Source: Dromaius novaehollandiae (lineage: Eukaryota; Chordata; Aves; Casuariiformes; Dromaiidae). Taken from it: a stretch of 64,000 nucleotides of DNA. How positions within the stretch are numbered: the stretch's first letter is position 1; each line of letters starts with the position of its first letter. This document shows, in pieces, positions 11,862 through 22,019 of the stretch. The DNA is taken from positions 4,278,001-4,342,000 of the forward strand of contig NW_026991456.1 in assembly GCF_036370855.1 (NCBI RefSeq). Direction: 5' to 3'. A program made the position numbers and the translations under genes. A model generated the notes under the pieces. It had not been told where the DNA came from. It saw nothing but the letters and a program-made list of their open reading frames with translations, and made no database searches.

Positions 11862-12301
11862 GAAAGAAGGCAAAACTGCCACCAAATGTCACGTCCCTAA
11901 GGTCTACCGTGGGTCAGGAGAGCAGGTAGCTGTGTCCTGCTCTTCTGCACAGTACGCCCGTCCTAGCATGCAACGGACAGGCGGTGGCTTTTCCTGGGAG
12001 GCTTTTGGAAGCCTCCCTCTCGAGGTCGCTGCAGTCCCGGAGTCACAGCGCACGTCAAGCTGCGGGCAGGCTCAGGTCTTTGCTGTTTAGAAAGCAAACC
12101 GCTGAGCAGATGGGTTTGTGCTGAATGTCATGACAGGGAGTGAGCCTGCTTCCTTTTGTCGTTCAGCTGCAGAGCTTGAGGACGGGAGCCGTCAAGACTG
12201 ACTAAGCTTACCATCTACACCACCACTTACCATCCAACCCAACAGAGAGCCGTTCTCCAAACAATGCTAACCAATCCGAGCTTGAAGAGTGTTCTCAGAG
12301 C

Positions 12302-12307
12302 AATAAA
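12302..12307 (+). promoter_or_regulatory. Polyadenylation signal, USP42-like gene
   Basis: AATAAA lies 440 bases downstream of the TAG stop at 11859-11861. It is the first canonical signal after the terminal exon. The interval 11862-12325 is therefore the probable 3' untranslated region. Confidence 0.6.
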
Positions 12308-12325
12308 GTTGCCGTCAAAACAAAA

Positions 12326-12928
12326 CCCAGTCCTTGGCAGTGCTTCAGATTTCTGTGCGGAATTTCACCATGAAAAGCAGAAATGCTTTTTTCCCAGTCC
12401 TTTTCCCTTAGGCGTCCTTTTCTAACAGGTGCCGGTAATGCCGATGGGCGGCAGAGATCGCGCTGGCACACGGGGCCTGGCAGTAGCCAAGGCGCGAATG
12501 GGGTGCCGCAGGAGCGCCCGGCAGCAGTGCGGCAAGCAAGTCGCTCTGTTGCTCGGGCAGGTGAAGTGTCAGCACGGCTGCTCAGAAGCTGCTAGCGCTT
12601 CCCTGGGCCTGGGTGGCAGGAGCGAGGCTGAAGGGAACTAGTGATGTCTAGCAACTGCCTAAGGTAAAGGGAAATCGGCGGAGGCCCAGCTGGAGAATGA
12701 CGGGGTGTGTTGGGGTGCAGGGCTACTCACAGGCAGCTGGTGCTGACAACACAGCCCCGTGCGGCCATCGCAGCCAAAGCAGAGGTGCCAGACACACCAA
12801 AGTGGGGAAGGGATGCAGCGAAGCGGGGCCCAGCAGGGACAGAGGGGCTGTGCCACGGCCGGAGTGAATGGCAATGTTCGGGGGAAGGCGATTTCTGTCA
12901 GCTTATGCCTGATAGAGCATGCTTCCCT
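12326..12928. other. GC-rich interval, no gene recognised
   Basis: A block at 12429-12559 is flanked by an acceptor-like CTAACAG and a donor-like CAG|GTGAAG, and its frame is open to 12641. Its conceptual product is not recognised and is low in complexity. Nothing else was found before the retroviral remnant. Confidence 0.4.
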
Positions 12929-13062
12929 TGTTAAAGAATAGCGAACTGAAACTGTCTAGAGTATGTTCTAAGTATGCCAAAAAAAAAAAAGCTTTGAAAG
13001 TCTTAAAAAAAAAAAATGCTCAGTGATATCAATCCGCACCACCTGAAATACAAGTGCCTGGT

Positions 13063-13218
13063 ATACAGCCTGGGGACGAAGTTTTAGTTAAAGTATTTCC
13101 ACAAAAATCCAAGTTAAAACCTGAATGGAACAGTCCATATACTGTCATACTATGTTCTTCTTTTGCTGTGAAAGTTGAACTGTACTTGTATATGTTGAAA
13201 AAGGATGTGTCTGTGTAA
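13063..13218 (+). pseudogene. Retroviral integrase C-terminal remnant
   Basis: About 51 codons are open to TAA at 13216. They contain PGDEVLVK followed by a K/W-P-Y-TV pattern and an AVKV segment. This is the SH3-like C-terminal DNA-binding fold of gammaretrovirus-type integrases. No catalytic core precedes it. It is a fossil fragment with no expected activity. Confidence 0.7.
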
Positions 13219-13496
13219 GAACACTTTGTAATCTTACAGAGAGCAGTGTTGTAGATACAAGTAATCACTCAAACATTTGTATTTGTAGCTTTACCCCAAA
13301 TTATGGGATGCAACTGTTACAATCTAATTATACATTGAGCCAAAATTTACTCCCTATCCCCATTGGAATGAATCTTATGCTAGTAAAGAAACTACTACAA
13401 TGCGATGATTTGCGTTGACTGCTAGAATGCACCCGGAACAATGGACAAAAAACTCTAATCACCATTCATTGTGATGCGGAAGAGATACACCACGTC

Positions 13497-13694
13497 TTGG
13501 AAAGGGTAAAGAGGGACGGAGAACATCATGGCTGGGAAACTCTTCTAGGATGGTCACCAACAGCAACAGGGATTTATAATCACGTGTTGCACCCGGTAGT
13601 AGTTGTGTTCAGTTTAACTGTGTTATGCCTATTACTTACAATTATATTATACATAAGATTATGGAAAGCGATAGTACGCCTCGAAAGGCTTTGA
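13497..13694 (+). pseudogene. Retroviral envelope transmembrane-subunit remnant
   Basis: This open frame of 65 codons begins inside the envelope region. It has a membrane-proximal HHGWETLLGWSPTATG segment, a hydrophobic span of about 25 residues and a short basic cytoplasmic tail ending WKAIVRLERL. Order and spacing fit the C-terminal end of a retroviral TM subunit just before the polypurine tract and LTR. The surface subunit and fusion peptide are absent. Upstream bases 13290-13496 look like further decayed envelope. The fragment is identical in both copies. Confidence 0.75.
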
Positions 13695-13747
13695 GAACTC
13701 TGTTTAAAAGATTAACAGGGATGCTTCATAAAAACAAAGGGGGGGAC

Positions 13748-14460
13748 TGTTAAAGAATAGCAAACTGAAACTGTCTCGAGGTAGCCGCTTAGCACAACTT
13801 CTGTAAAACTTGCTTAGCATGAGTAGCTAAATTTGCTGAAGCCTTAGGCCGCACTTAGATAAAATAATGAACTTTTACTTAGTCCAGTAAGAAAAGGGCC
13901 TCAGAGCTGGTTCAAGCTGGGAAGATAAGGAAGGTACAAGCAGTCTGCATTCCTGTGTCTCACACTCCGAAAGGGAGGATGTCAAGGCTTTGAAATAAGA
14001 CCAGCGCAGGGCATTAGGACCTTGAGGGGCAAAGCCTTAGCTCACTGCTGGGGCAGTGTTAATTGTTATGATTTGGAATCACCTCCTCCTTCTCAGGACC
14101 TTGAGAGACAATGGTAAGACGCAAGGAGAAACGAAGGTACAACCGTCAGCAGAAACCACAACAGTAAAGCTAAGGGAGAAAAACAGCCTGCCTAGGAGCA
14201 ACGATGAGAGCCAATAAGGAGCAGGAGACCCCAGACCAAAAAAAATTACTGTTGGTCTAACTACCGCGTGAGGGGTGGGAAACTTAATTGGAAAAAGCTA
14301 TAATTGCCCAGGGATTTCTTTGTTTGGGCTCCCTCTTCGGAGGCACCCAGCTCGAGCTGTAATTACTGCATGTGCATCATTAAAATTTAATTATTTAATT
14401 TGCTTTGATTTGGCTCTGAACTTTCTTGCAGGAACCTAGGGTCAGACCCTGTTATGGTGC
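13748..14460 (+). repeat. 3' long terminal repeat of the endogenous retrovirus
   Basis: It begins TGTTAAAGAATAGC directly after the polypurine tract and runs for about 710 bases. The right end is uncertain because the terminal bases merge into the start of the minisatellite. An A/T-rich ATTAAAATTTAATT stretch near 14380 may hold the polyadenylation signal. I could not identify target-site duplications. Confidence 0.65.
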
Positions 14461-14475
14461 CCGGCGAGCCTCATT

Positions 14476-16312
14476 TCCATAGCAGTGACCTCACAAGCAC
14501 AGCGAGCATCCATGGGCATTCCACTGGCCAATCAGGCCCTGAGGCTGCTGTGACCTCACTAGCACAGCCTGCAGCCATGGGCCTGACACTGGACTATGAG
14601 GCACAGGGACTGCTCTGACCTCATATGCACAGCCAGCAGCCATGGGCCTACCACTAGCCCATGAGGCACGGATGCTGCTGTGACGTCACAAGCACAGCTG
14701 GAAGCCATGTGCCTGCCACTCGCCTATCAGGCACCGATGATGCTGTGATCTCACAAGCACAGCCAGCAGCCATAGGCCTGCCACTGGCCTATGAGGCTCT
14801 GAGGCTGCTGTGGCCTCACAAGCAAGCACAGCCAGCAGCCGTGCCCTGATGCTGGCCTATGAGGCAAGGAGGCTGCTGTGACCTCGCAAGCACAGCTGGA
14901 AGCCATGTGCCTGTCACTGGCCTATCAGGCACTGATGATGCTGTGACCTCACAAGGAAGCCAAGGCAGCAGCCATGGGCCTGTCCCTGGCCTATGAGGCA
15001 TTGGGACTGCTGTGATCTCACATGCAAGCACAACCAGCAGCCATGCCCTGCTGCTGGTCTATGAGGCACGGAGGCTGCTGTGAGCTCACAAGCACAGCCA
15101 GCAGCCAGGGGCCTGCCACTGCCCTATCAGGCCCTGAGGCTGCTGTGACCTCACAACAACAGTGAGTAGCCATGGGCCTGACACTGGACTATGAGGCACG
15201 GAGACTGCTGTGACCTCAGAAGCACAGCTGGAAGCCATGTGCCTGCCATTGGCCTATCAGGCAATGAGACAAATGTGACCTCACAAGTACAGCCAGCAGC
15301 CTTAGACCTGCCACCGCCCTATCAAGCTCTGAGGCTGCTGTGACCTCACAAGCACAGCCAGGAGCTGTGAGTCTGCCCTCGCCTATCAGTCACTGGGACT
15401 GTTGCGACCTTACAAGCACAGCCAGCAGCCAGGGGCCTGCCACTGGCGTATCAGGCTCTGAGGCTGCTGTGACCTCACAAGCAAGCACAGCCAGCAGCCA
15501 TTGGCCTTTCCCTGGCCTGTCAGCCACTGAGAGAAATGAGACCTCACAAGCACAGCGTCCATCCATGGGACTGCCACTGGCCTATGAGGCACTGCGTCTG
15601 CTGTGATCTCACCTGCACAGCCAGCAGTCATGGGTCTGCTGCTGGCCTAGCAGGCTCTGAGGCTGTTGCGACCTCACAAGAACAGCCAGCAGCCAAGGGC
15701 CTGACACTGCACTATCAGGCACCGATGATGCTGTGATCTCATATGCACAGCCAGCAGCCATAGGCCTGCCACTGGCCTATGAGGCTCTGAGGCTGCTGTG
15801 GCCTCACAAGCACAGCCAGCAGCCGTGGGCCTGCCACTACCCTATCAGGCACTGAGGCTGCTGTGAGCTCACAAGCACAGCCAGCAACCAGGGGCCTCCC
15901 TCTGGCCTATGAGGCACTGAGGCTGCTGTGACCTCACGAGCACAGCCAGCAGTCACTGGCCTGCCACTGCCCTATCAGGCACTGAGGCTGCTGTGACCTC
16001 ACAAGCACAGCCAGCACCCAGGGGCCTGCCACTGGCCTGTGAAGCAGTGAGGCTGCTGTGACCTCACAAGCACAGCCAGCACCCAGGGGCCTGCCACTGG
16101 CCTGTAGGGCACAGAGGTCGATGTGACCTCACAAGCACAGCCAGCAGTCATTGGCCTCCCACTGGCCTATGAGGCACTGGTACTTCTTCCACCCCACAAG
16201 CACAACTTGCAGCCAGGGGCCTCCCTCCAGCCTATGAGGCACTGAGGCTGCTGTGACCTCAGAAGCACAGCCAGCAGCCATGGCCCTGCCACTGGCCTTT
16301 CAGGCAATGGCA
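14476..16312. repeat. 65-bp minisatellite, about 28 units
   Basis: The unit is about 65 bp. Its core is TGACCTCACAAGCACAGCCA, followed by a stretch around GCCTGCCACTGGCC and GAGGCACTGAGGCTGCTG. Units differ by scattered substitutions and small indels, giving chance open frames on both strands that are not genes. The array abuts the retroviral LTR. The second copy has about 17 fewer units, the largest difference between the two duplication copies. Confidence 0.93.
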
Positions 16313-16317
16313 CTAGT

Positions 16318-16462
16318 AAATATCTGCATATATACATATCATACACAGACACACATATATATCATACATATATATATATATCAAATATACATCATATATA
16401 TCATATATGTATATCATGTATGCATAGCATATATATATCATACATATATATATATAAAATAG
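16318..16462. repeat. AT/CATATA microsatellite
   Basis: About 145 bases of imperfect TATA, CATA and TATCA repeats directly follow the minisatellite. Such sequence is prone to slippage, yet its length is nearly unchanged in the second copy. Confidence 0.9.
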
Positions 16463-18670
16463 TAAATATCTACATCCAAGCTAATCATATTATGCCCTTT
16501 TTATGCACAGTAAAAGACTGAAGTAATTTTAAGTTGCTGCTTATTTGACCTGTTTTAAACATCTACTTTGGGATAAGATGAACTGAGCCAACGAAAGTCC
16601 TTTTGCTCTTTTCTGAATATAAAGGGAGCCTAAGATGACTAGACCAGATCTAGACACCTATGTTTCATCAAATACATCCTCCTTATAATAGCTGAAAAAG
16701 ATGCTTGACAAAGAATGAAAACATGCATATAGGCAAACAGGTTGGAGCAGGAAAAGTTCATGTACCCAGCAGGTGGCAACACCAGTCTGGCAATGTCAAC
16801 CACCACACTTGGATATTCACAGTCAGAAGATGAAATAGCAGTGGTGCAATGATGACCAGATAGCCTGTAATATGTAACGCCAACCCTGGGACATAAAACA
16901 TAGAGGACATTGTGTGGATGTTCTCTCAGGGGATCAAAGAGATGCACAAGATATTCATTAACACAGAAGCCGTAAAAATAAAACAGAGTGAATGATATTG
17001 CCTAGGTCCAAAGCCTAATTAATCCATCTTCTTCTTCTATTTTTACAATAAGAAAGGATCTCTGTCTACTCACCATACGATATTTTTCTAAGGTAACCAC
17101 TTGGTATTTAAAAAAAAAGATATCCAAGAAAAAAAAGAATCATTGATATATTCTTGGCAAAAGTGAACAGGAGAAGACATAAAATTTCCATAGGCCATTA
17201 ACCAGTTAACAGGTGACATGAAAGCAAACACTTTGTTATCCTGCTACGCAGCATCTCTGAAATAAGCAGAAAAGAAGAATCCCTGTATTTACATTTGATT
17301 CTAACAAAAAGTTAACTAGGTATATTGATACAGGTTATTAGCTACTAGATGCCATTATAAGTCACACCAAAGATACACAGCTAATTTCCAGGGTAATACG
17401 GAAAATGATTAGAAAATAGTTTTGTGTGTAATCAAGACTCTAGTGCCCCTGAGTGACATAGCAGGTTAACTGTTCACAGCAGACTGTGGACAACATTTTT
17501 GAATTGAAAGGCTGATGACGTCCTTCCCTTCCTCCATTGCTCTGTCAGAAACATTGGTAAAGACTGTGGTAAATATTCAACTTTTAACGTGCGCTTCAGA
17601 AATAATGACGGCAGCAAATGTGTTTACAGGACAATGCTGAAGAAGATCAGCTATTTAAAGCATTCCTTTTCCACATACATAGCCACGCTTTCCCCCCTCT
17701 CCCATACAGTCACACTAGGAAGATTGAAACAGTAAGGGCAAGAGTGCTCTCTTGATATTAAGGCATAAACCGGGCAGAGGGAAGGGTAAGATCATAACTT
17801 TTTATAATAAATTAAAATGGACCCATTTCCTACCATTCCAGTCCCCACTTTTTATATGCAAATAAGGCAGAAAAGTGGCGATATTCCAAATGTTCTATTT
17901 CCTGTCCTACATTGACCTTGCTAGTGTTTTAATTTGGAAAGGATGACCTGGCTGCTCATTTTCCACAGCTCATTGGAGCCATAAATAACGAGGTCAAGAC
18001 AAAGGACAATGCACTGAGCTAAAGAATCAGTGCAAGCATCAAAGCAAGACAACACATGGCTGCAATTTATACAATATTTTGAGGCATCATATTCTGAGCA
18101 TATTATGAATCTCTATTCGTGATAAAGGCTATACCAAGGAAAAAAGATTAAAAGATGAGAGCCGTGGTTATAACAATGTAGAATGGAAGACGAGAGAAAT
18201 CTGAATCCTAACATTTTTAAGATTACCATTGCGTGGTGCTTCTTTGATGATGTTTCTGAACTTAATGCAATTAATATGTAATTACAGAATACCAACGGGA
18301 TCAAAAAAATCATTGGCCCATGAAAATACAGGAATTAAAGAAGAAACATAATACTGCCTTTTGATATTCAAAGCTGAATACGTAATGTCATTATGCTAAA
18401 TAATCCTGCTGAACAGAAGAGGATTTTCGGCTGACAACATCTCTTTGCACTTCTGAATCTTAAAATACAAAACTCTTCCTATTACGATGCATAAGGAAAC
18501 ATTCCTGTGGTACTGTATTCACGCATGGAGTTCTCTGGAATTTCAACAAGGATATGGACCTATGTAAATCACGTGCACACACATAAGCAGTGTTAATCGT
18601 CTATATTCTCTTCTTGTTTCTTTAAATAGAAAAACTACCAAGTAGAACTCCAAGTGTGGGATTCATCTCA
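16463..18670. other. AT-rich spacer, no gene recognised
   Basis: Several minus-strand open frames of 60-102 codons occur (for example 16639-16947). Those checked showed no recognisable motif or credible splice sites, and some are broken by one-base differences in the second copy. I treat the interval as noncoding. Confidence 0.5.
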
Positions 18671-18671
18671 G

Positions 18672-18850
18672 ACAATTCTCACAGAATTACTGAGGTTGGA
18701 AGGGACCTCAGGAGATCATCTAGTCCAGCACCCTTCCCCTCTCCACCACCCAGCTCAGAGCAAGGTCAACTAGAGCAAGTTGCCCAGGATCATGTCCAGT
18801 TGGATTTTGAATATCTTGAAGGATGGAGACTGCACTGTATTTGTCTTCTG
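18672..18850 (-). mobile_element. CR1 LINE fragment, reverse orientation
   Basis: The plus strand reads TCACAGAATTACTGAGGTTG, then a GAAGGGACCT block and a stretch around ATCATCTAGTCCAGCACCC. This is the reverse complement of the CR1 region best known as ATCATAGAATCATTAGGTTGG in avian genomes. Only this part is present, and the ends are approximate. Confidence 0.8.
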
Positions 18851-19195
18851 ATGATACAAATAGTCTTGCTAACAAGGCCTACTTTGGCATTGTACCACAA
18901 ATATGTACATCACCACACACTGAGGAAGTCAGTGGTATGTCACTCGGGGCTCTATCAGAAAGAACAACACCTGTTTAAAGAGCCAGTCCTGGAGACCAGG
19001 GGGCAAAAGTTGCTTATAGCTGCCATCATTTAAGGACACTGCAACTAGACAGGCAGACAAAGTGGTGCTGGTAAGAGGAGTGTAAATACAAGATATGTTC
19101 TGGGTCTTTCTGGTTGATGACATTCTCTAAAAAACCTTCTACACATGCTGTAATCTAACACCCTCCCATCAGCTACTTATAAACCTAAAGGAACG
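18851..19195. other. Spacer, nothing recognised
   Basis: No gene, repeat family or regulatory motif was recognised in this stretch between the CR1 fragment and the first GC-rich promoter. Confidence 0.5.
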
Positions 19196-19403
19196 GCATC
19201 TCCCGAGGGTCAAACCTCCCCTAGCGCTGCGGGGGGCGGGGGGGGCGGGGCGGGAGTTGGCGGCCTGGCATGCGGGGAGCCGTAGTTTTCACCGCGGCAT
19301 GCCGGGAGCAGTAGTCTTCCAGCACTGGGCTTCCGGGCCGCCATTTTCACGTGCACGGTATGCTGGGAGGTGTAGTCTTCTCAGACGGGGCTACTGGGTG
19401 ACC
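19196..19403 (+). promoter_or_regulatory. CpG promoter with three ZNF143/THAP11-type motifs, Sp1 and YY1 sites
   Basis: A G-rich Sp1-type cluster at 19230-19255 is followed by three copies of the SBS-like motif GGCATGCxGGGAGxxGTAGT. These lie at 19267-19289, 19296-19318 and 19357-19379. A YY1-type GCCGCCATTTT sits between the second and third. This motif is bound by ZNF143 and THAP11 (Ronin) and is common at TATA-less housekeeping promoters. A degenerate fourth copy lies at about 20325-20345. Confidence 0.7.
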
Positions 19404-19715
19404 ATGCTGCGCCTCTCGAGGTGGCGGGGGCGGGCAGGTCTCTGCCAGCGGCGTTCCCACCAGCCAGCCGCATCGTGCTCTGTGGCAGGCCAGGAGCTGT
19501 GGTTCCAGGTGCCGGTGCCTTCTCAGCCCTGCAGCAGTGGCCCGCTGGGTCTGTTCCTTACTGGACGTGTGTCACTCACGCCTGAGTCCCCACAGGTCAC
19601 GGGGGACAGTGGAATGCCCCTGTTTTTCCCCGGTACAGGGCAGGAAGCATTTTCCATCTCTGGTGGTGTTGCAAGACAATCTTGGAAGCTCAGAAAGAGT
19701 GTTCATGCTCTTTAA
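19404..19715 (+). CDS. Candidate short reading frame downstream of the ZNF143-type promoter
   Basis: ATG at 19404 has a good context (GTGACCATGC) and lies 25 bases after the last ZNF143-type motif. The frame runs 103 codons. Its start, MLRLSRWRGRAGLCQRR, is rich in Arg, Leu and Ser without acidic residues, as in mitochondrial presequences. A possible intron (donor CAG|GTGCCG near 19509, acceptor CCACAG near 19597) would keep the frame. I do not recognise the protein. It may be a real small gene, the first exon of a longer one, or the leftover 5' end of a gene duplicated here. The frame is identical in the second copy. Confidence 0.3.
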   Translation: MLRLSRWRGRAGLCQRRSHQPAASCSVAGQELWFQVPVPSQPCSSGPLGLFLTGRVSLTPESPQVTGDSGMPLFFPGTGQEAFSISGGVARQSWKLRKSVHAL

Positions 19716-20880
19716 ACTAGGCAGATGAGGAGAACCTCTCTATTTCCTGGGAGGAAATAATTCTTTAATCAAGGCCGTCCTAGAACTGCTAAAGCCTTAA
19801 AGAAACTGTAAATCAAGATGCTTTGTTTTCTATGCATACATTGCCAATTTAGCAAAAGAATTCGAGGTATCCCCTAACTGACCTGTCCTCATTATAATAC
19901 AAGAAAATCACGCTGATAGGTCAGAAAGACCCACGCCCGGGTGAAGACCCCTCCCCTGAGCATGTGTAGTAGTAAAATGGTGTGTAAGCAATATTACAGT
20001 TGTAGGTAAATCACTAACCAACCGGTGTAAAAGGGAAAGTTGCAAACCTTGCAATTTGTTTGTGTAAATGCTACTTGGAAAGCCGGGGGTGGGGGGGGTG
20101 GGGGGAATGCGCTTGATTTGTGGGAAACCACCGAGCAGCCAGGCTTGCGCAACTCTGAAATAAATAAGCAAATGTCTCTCCTGAGCGTGTAATTATTGGC
20201 TTAGTGCACACGGGGCAACGAATCCGCTTTTTGGACAGCAGTGTGACCGGGCAGGGTTGTCCCCAGGGGCTGGGGCTGTCCCTCTTGGAAATGGGGAGGG
20301 CAGGGAGAGAAGGAGGGGTGCTGCGGGCTCCTGGGAGTCGTAGCTTTGCTCAGGATTGGGGCCAGTTAGGCAGCTGCTGGGAGGAGCGGCAGTGCTGGGA
20401 GGGCACGGTGCGGAGCTGTCCTGCTGTGCAGCACAAGGGAAAGTCGACCAGCACCGTTGCTGTCCGAGGACCCTGGAACAGCCCGAGAGACCCTGGAACA
20501 GCCACCCCACGGACACCGTGTCACTGCCTCGCAAGGCCATTGCGTTCAGGTACGTTAGACTACATCGGGCAGAAGAAACGTAAGCCAAAGGATCAGGGCA
20601 AATAGCTGCTTGTCTAGGTTTGTTACCTAGCGACGCACTGGCAAAGCTTTTCATGAACACTCCTACTTGATCGAGTGCATATTCATTCCGTGAATATTAC
20701 TGCCAGAACGCGTACGTCACTGATCCTTTATAGCAAGTCCGTGGCACTGGGGTAGCACGTGTAGTGGAGACTAAATGCAATAATACCTCATTTTGATGTC
20801 GTTCTCTTCTGCGAAAGCACTTGGAGCAGATGACAACATTTATCATACTATTTTGTTTATTGAGTGGACCCTGATACTGG
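19716..20880. other. Interval between two CpG islands, no gene recognised
   Basis: Contains a G-rich run at 20085-20105, the degenerate fourth ZNF143-type motif and a short direct repeat of GACCCTGGAACAGCC near 20470-20505. No coding exon was recognised. Confidence 0.45.
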
Positions 20881-21565
20881 GGAGAAGGTGGTACTGCACC
20901 GAAAGGGAGCACGCATGCGCATTGCGTTCCGCCGCGCTCACTGCTGCCATCGCGGGTCTGAAAAGCGGCACTGCACACTCATCGGCGTAGCGCATGCGCA
21001 CTGCGTTCCGTCCCGCTCACCGCTGTCCTCGCGTGTCGACAAGGCAGCACTGCAGCCGCCGCCGGCCACCGCTGCGTACGAAGAACAGTGCAGGCAGCCG
21101 GCGCACACGTGTGCGCTGCCGGTCACCGTGTTCACCGCTACTCTCCGCTCTCTCGGGGACGGGTAAGCGAAGGCGCTCGTCCACCCCTGCCCGGTGCTCA
21201 CGGACCGGGAGCGCTTTTCCCGAGAGGGCTTTTCCTTCCTGGTGCTTCCTGGGGGTGCGGGGACGGGCAGTGCCGTCTCAGAGCTGCTCCGCGACCGGGG
21301 CAGCCCCAGCGCCTGCTCGCTGATCCCTGCCGCTCTCTCGGGCACGGGCAGAGCAGCCTCGGGGCGCTCGCTGCTCGGCCTGAGCACCGGGCTGGCGCGG
21401 CGGGCTGCGGGTCGCCCGCGGGAGCCGGCCGGCTGCAGCGCCGCGCTACGACCACACGAGGGCGCCATTGCGGGTCTCGCCTCCCCGCCCCCGCTCCCGC
21501 TCCCGCTCGCCCCCGCCCCTCCCGCGCTGTCCGTAGCCAGCGCATGCGCGGCGGCGGGGAGCAAG
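20881..21565. promoter_or_regulatory. CpG-island promoter with NRF1-type palindromes
   Basis: A very CpG-rich island with three GCATGCGC palindromes of NRF1 type, at about 20911, 20992 and 21541. The first two belong to a diverged tandem duplication of about 81 bp. A GCTCCC microsatellite at 21480-21525 differs in length between the copies. Such promoters often drive nuclear genes for mitochondrial proteins. Confidence 0.65.
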
Positions 21566-21650
21566 ATGGCGGCGAGCAGGGTGGGTGTTTTCGCTCGGCG
21601 GCTGCGGGCGAGGGCCGAGGCCGCCTGGAGTCGAGCACGTGGGGATCCCG
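21566..21650 (+). CDS. Candidate first coding exon of an unrecognised gene
   Basis: AGCAAGATGGCGG at 21566 is a strong initiation context 20 bases after an NRF1-type palindrome. The frame encodes MAASRVGVFARRLRARAEAA and further Arg/Ala-rich residues, a plausible mitochondrial presequence. It ends at a donor, CCCG|GTGAGG at 21651. A phase-compatible acceptor at 21828 opens a second segment to about 22019 (donor TTG|GTGAGT) through a long G run whose length differs between copies, so the downstream frame is unreliable. No family is recognised and no further exons are identified. It could be a promoter plus first exon copied without the rest of its gene. Confidence 0.35.
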
Positions 21651-22019
21651 GTGAGGCGAGCGTGTGCTTTCGGGTGGCCGCGGGCGTCGGGCTGTGTCCT
21701 GCCCGCCGGGGCTGTCGCTTCGTGGAGGCGGCGGGGCGGGGGGGCGGGGGGTTCGGACCTGGCGCCGCGCCGCGCCGGGTCTGCCGGAGCACGGCTCTGA
21801 CTCTGCCTTTTCCGTGTGTCGCCTGTAGGGCCCCAGTTCCTCCCCAGCGCGGGCCAGGGCATGCGCTCACCGCTGTGGATGCAGCCTGGAGGAGCGGGGG
21901 GGGGGGGGGGGTGTCTGCGCGGGGGTCTGGATGTGTCCAGCAGCGGCACAGCAGCCTGATGTCTCCTCTCGTCTGGGACGCGGGTTCCTTTGCAGCTTTT
22001 CTGGGATGCGGGGCCCTTG

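Larger units (their letters stand above)
12929..14460 (+). mobile_element. Endogenous retrovirus remnant (5' LTR stub, pol and env scraps, 3' LTR)
   Basis: The first ~34 bases (12929-12962) match the first bases of the LTR at 13748, differing at two positions. This looks like a stub of the 5' LTR joined by a large deletion to the internal region. Two A-rich tracts follow, then the end of an integrase, the transmembrane part of an envelope protein, a G-rich polypurine tract at 13728-13745 and the 3' LTR. The gag gene, most of pol and the envelope surface subunit are missing, so the element cannot be autonomous. Both duplication copies carry it, so insertion and decay came before the duplication. 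Confidence 0.8.

Noticed and set aside
14661-15736. Several open frames within the minisatellite
   Set aside because: They arise from the 65-bp unit being open in some frames, and most are absent in the contracted copy.
14476-16312. CRISPR-like array
   Set aside because: Units are tandem and diverged without unique spacers, in a vertebrate genome.
16639-16947. Minus-strand frame of 102 codons as a gene
   Set aside because: No motif, no convincing splice sites or start context, and composition like the surrounding AT-rich spacer.
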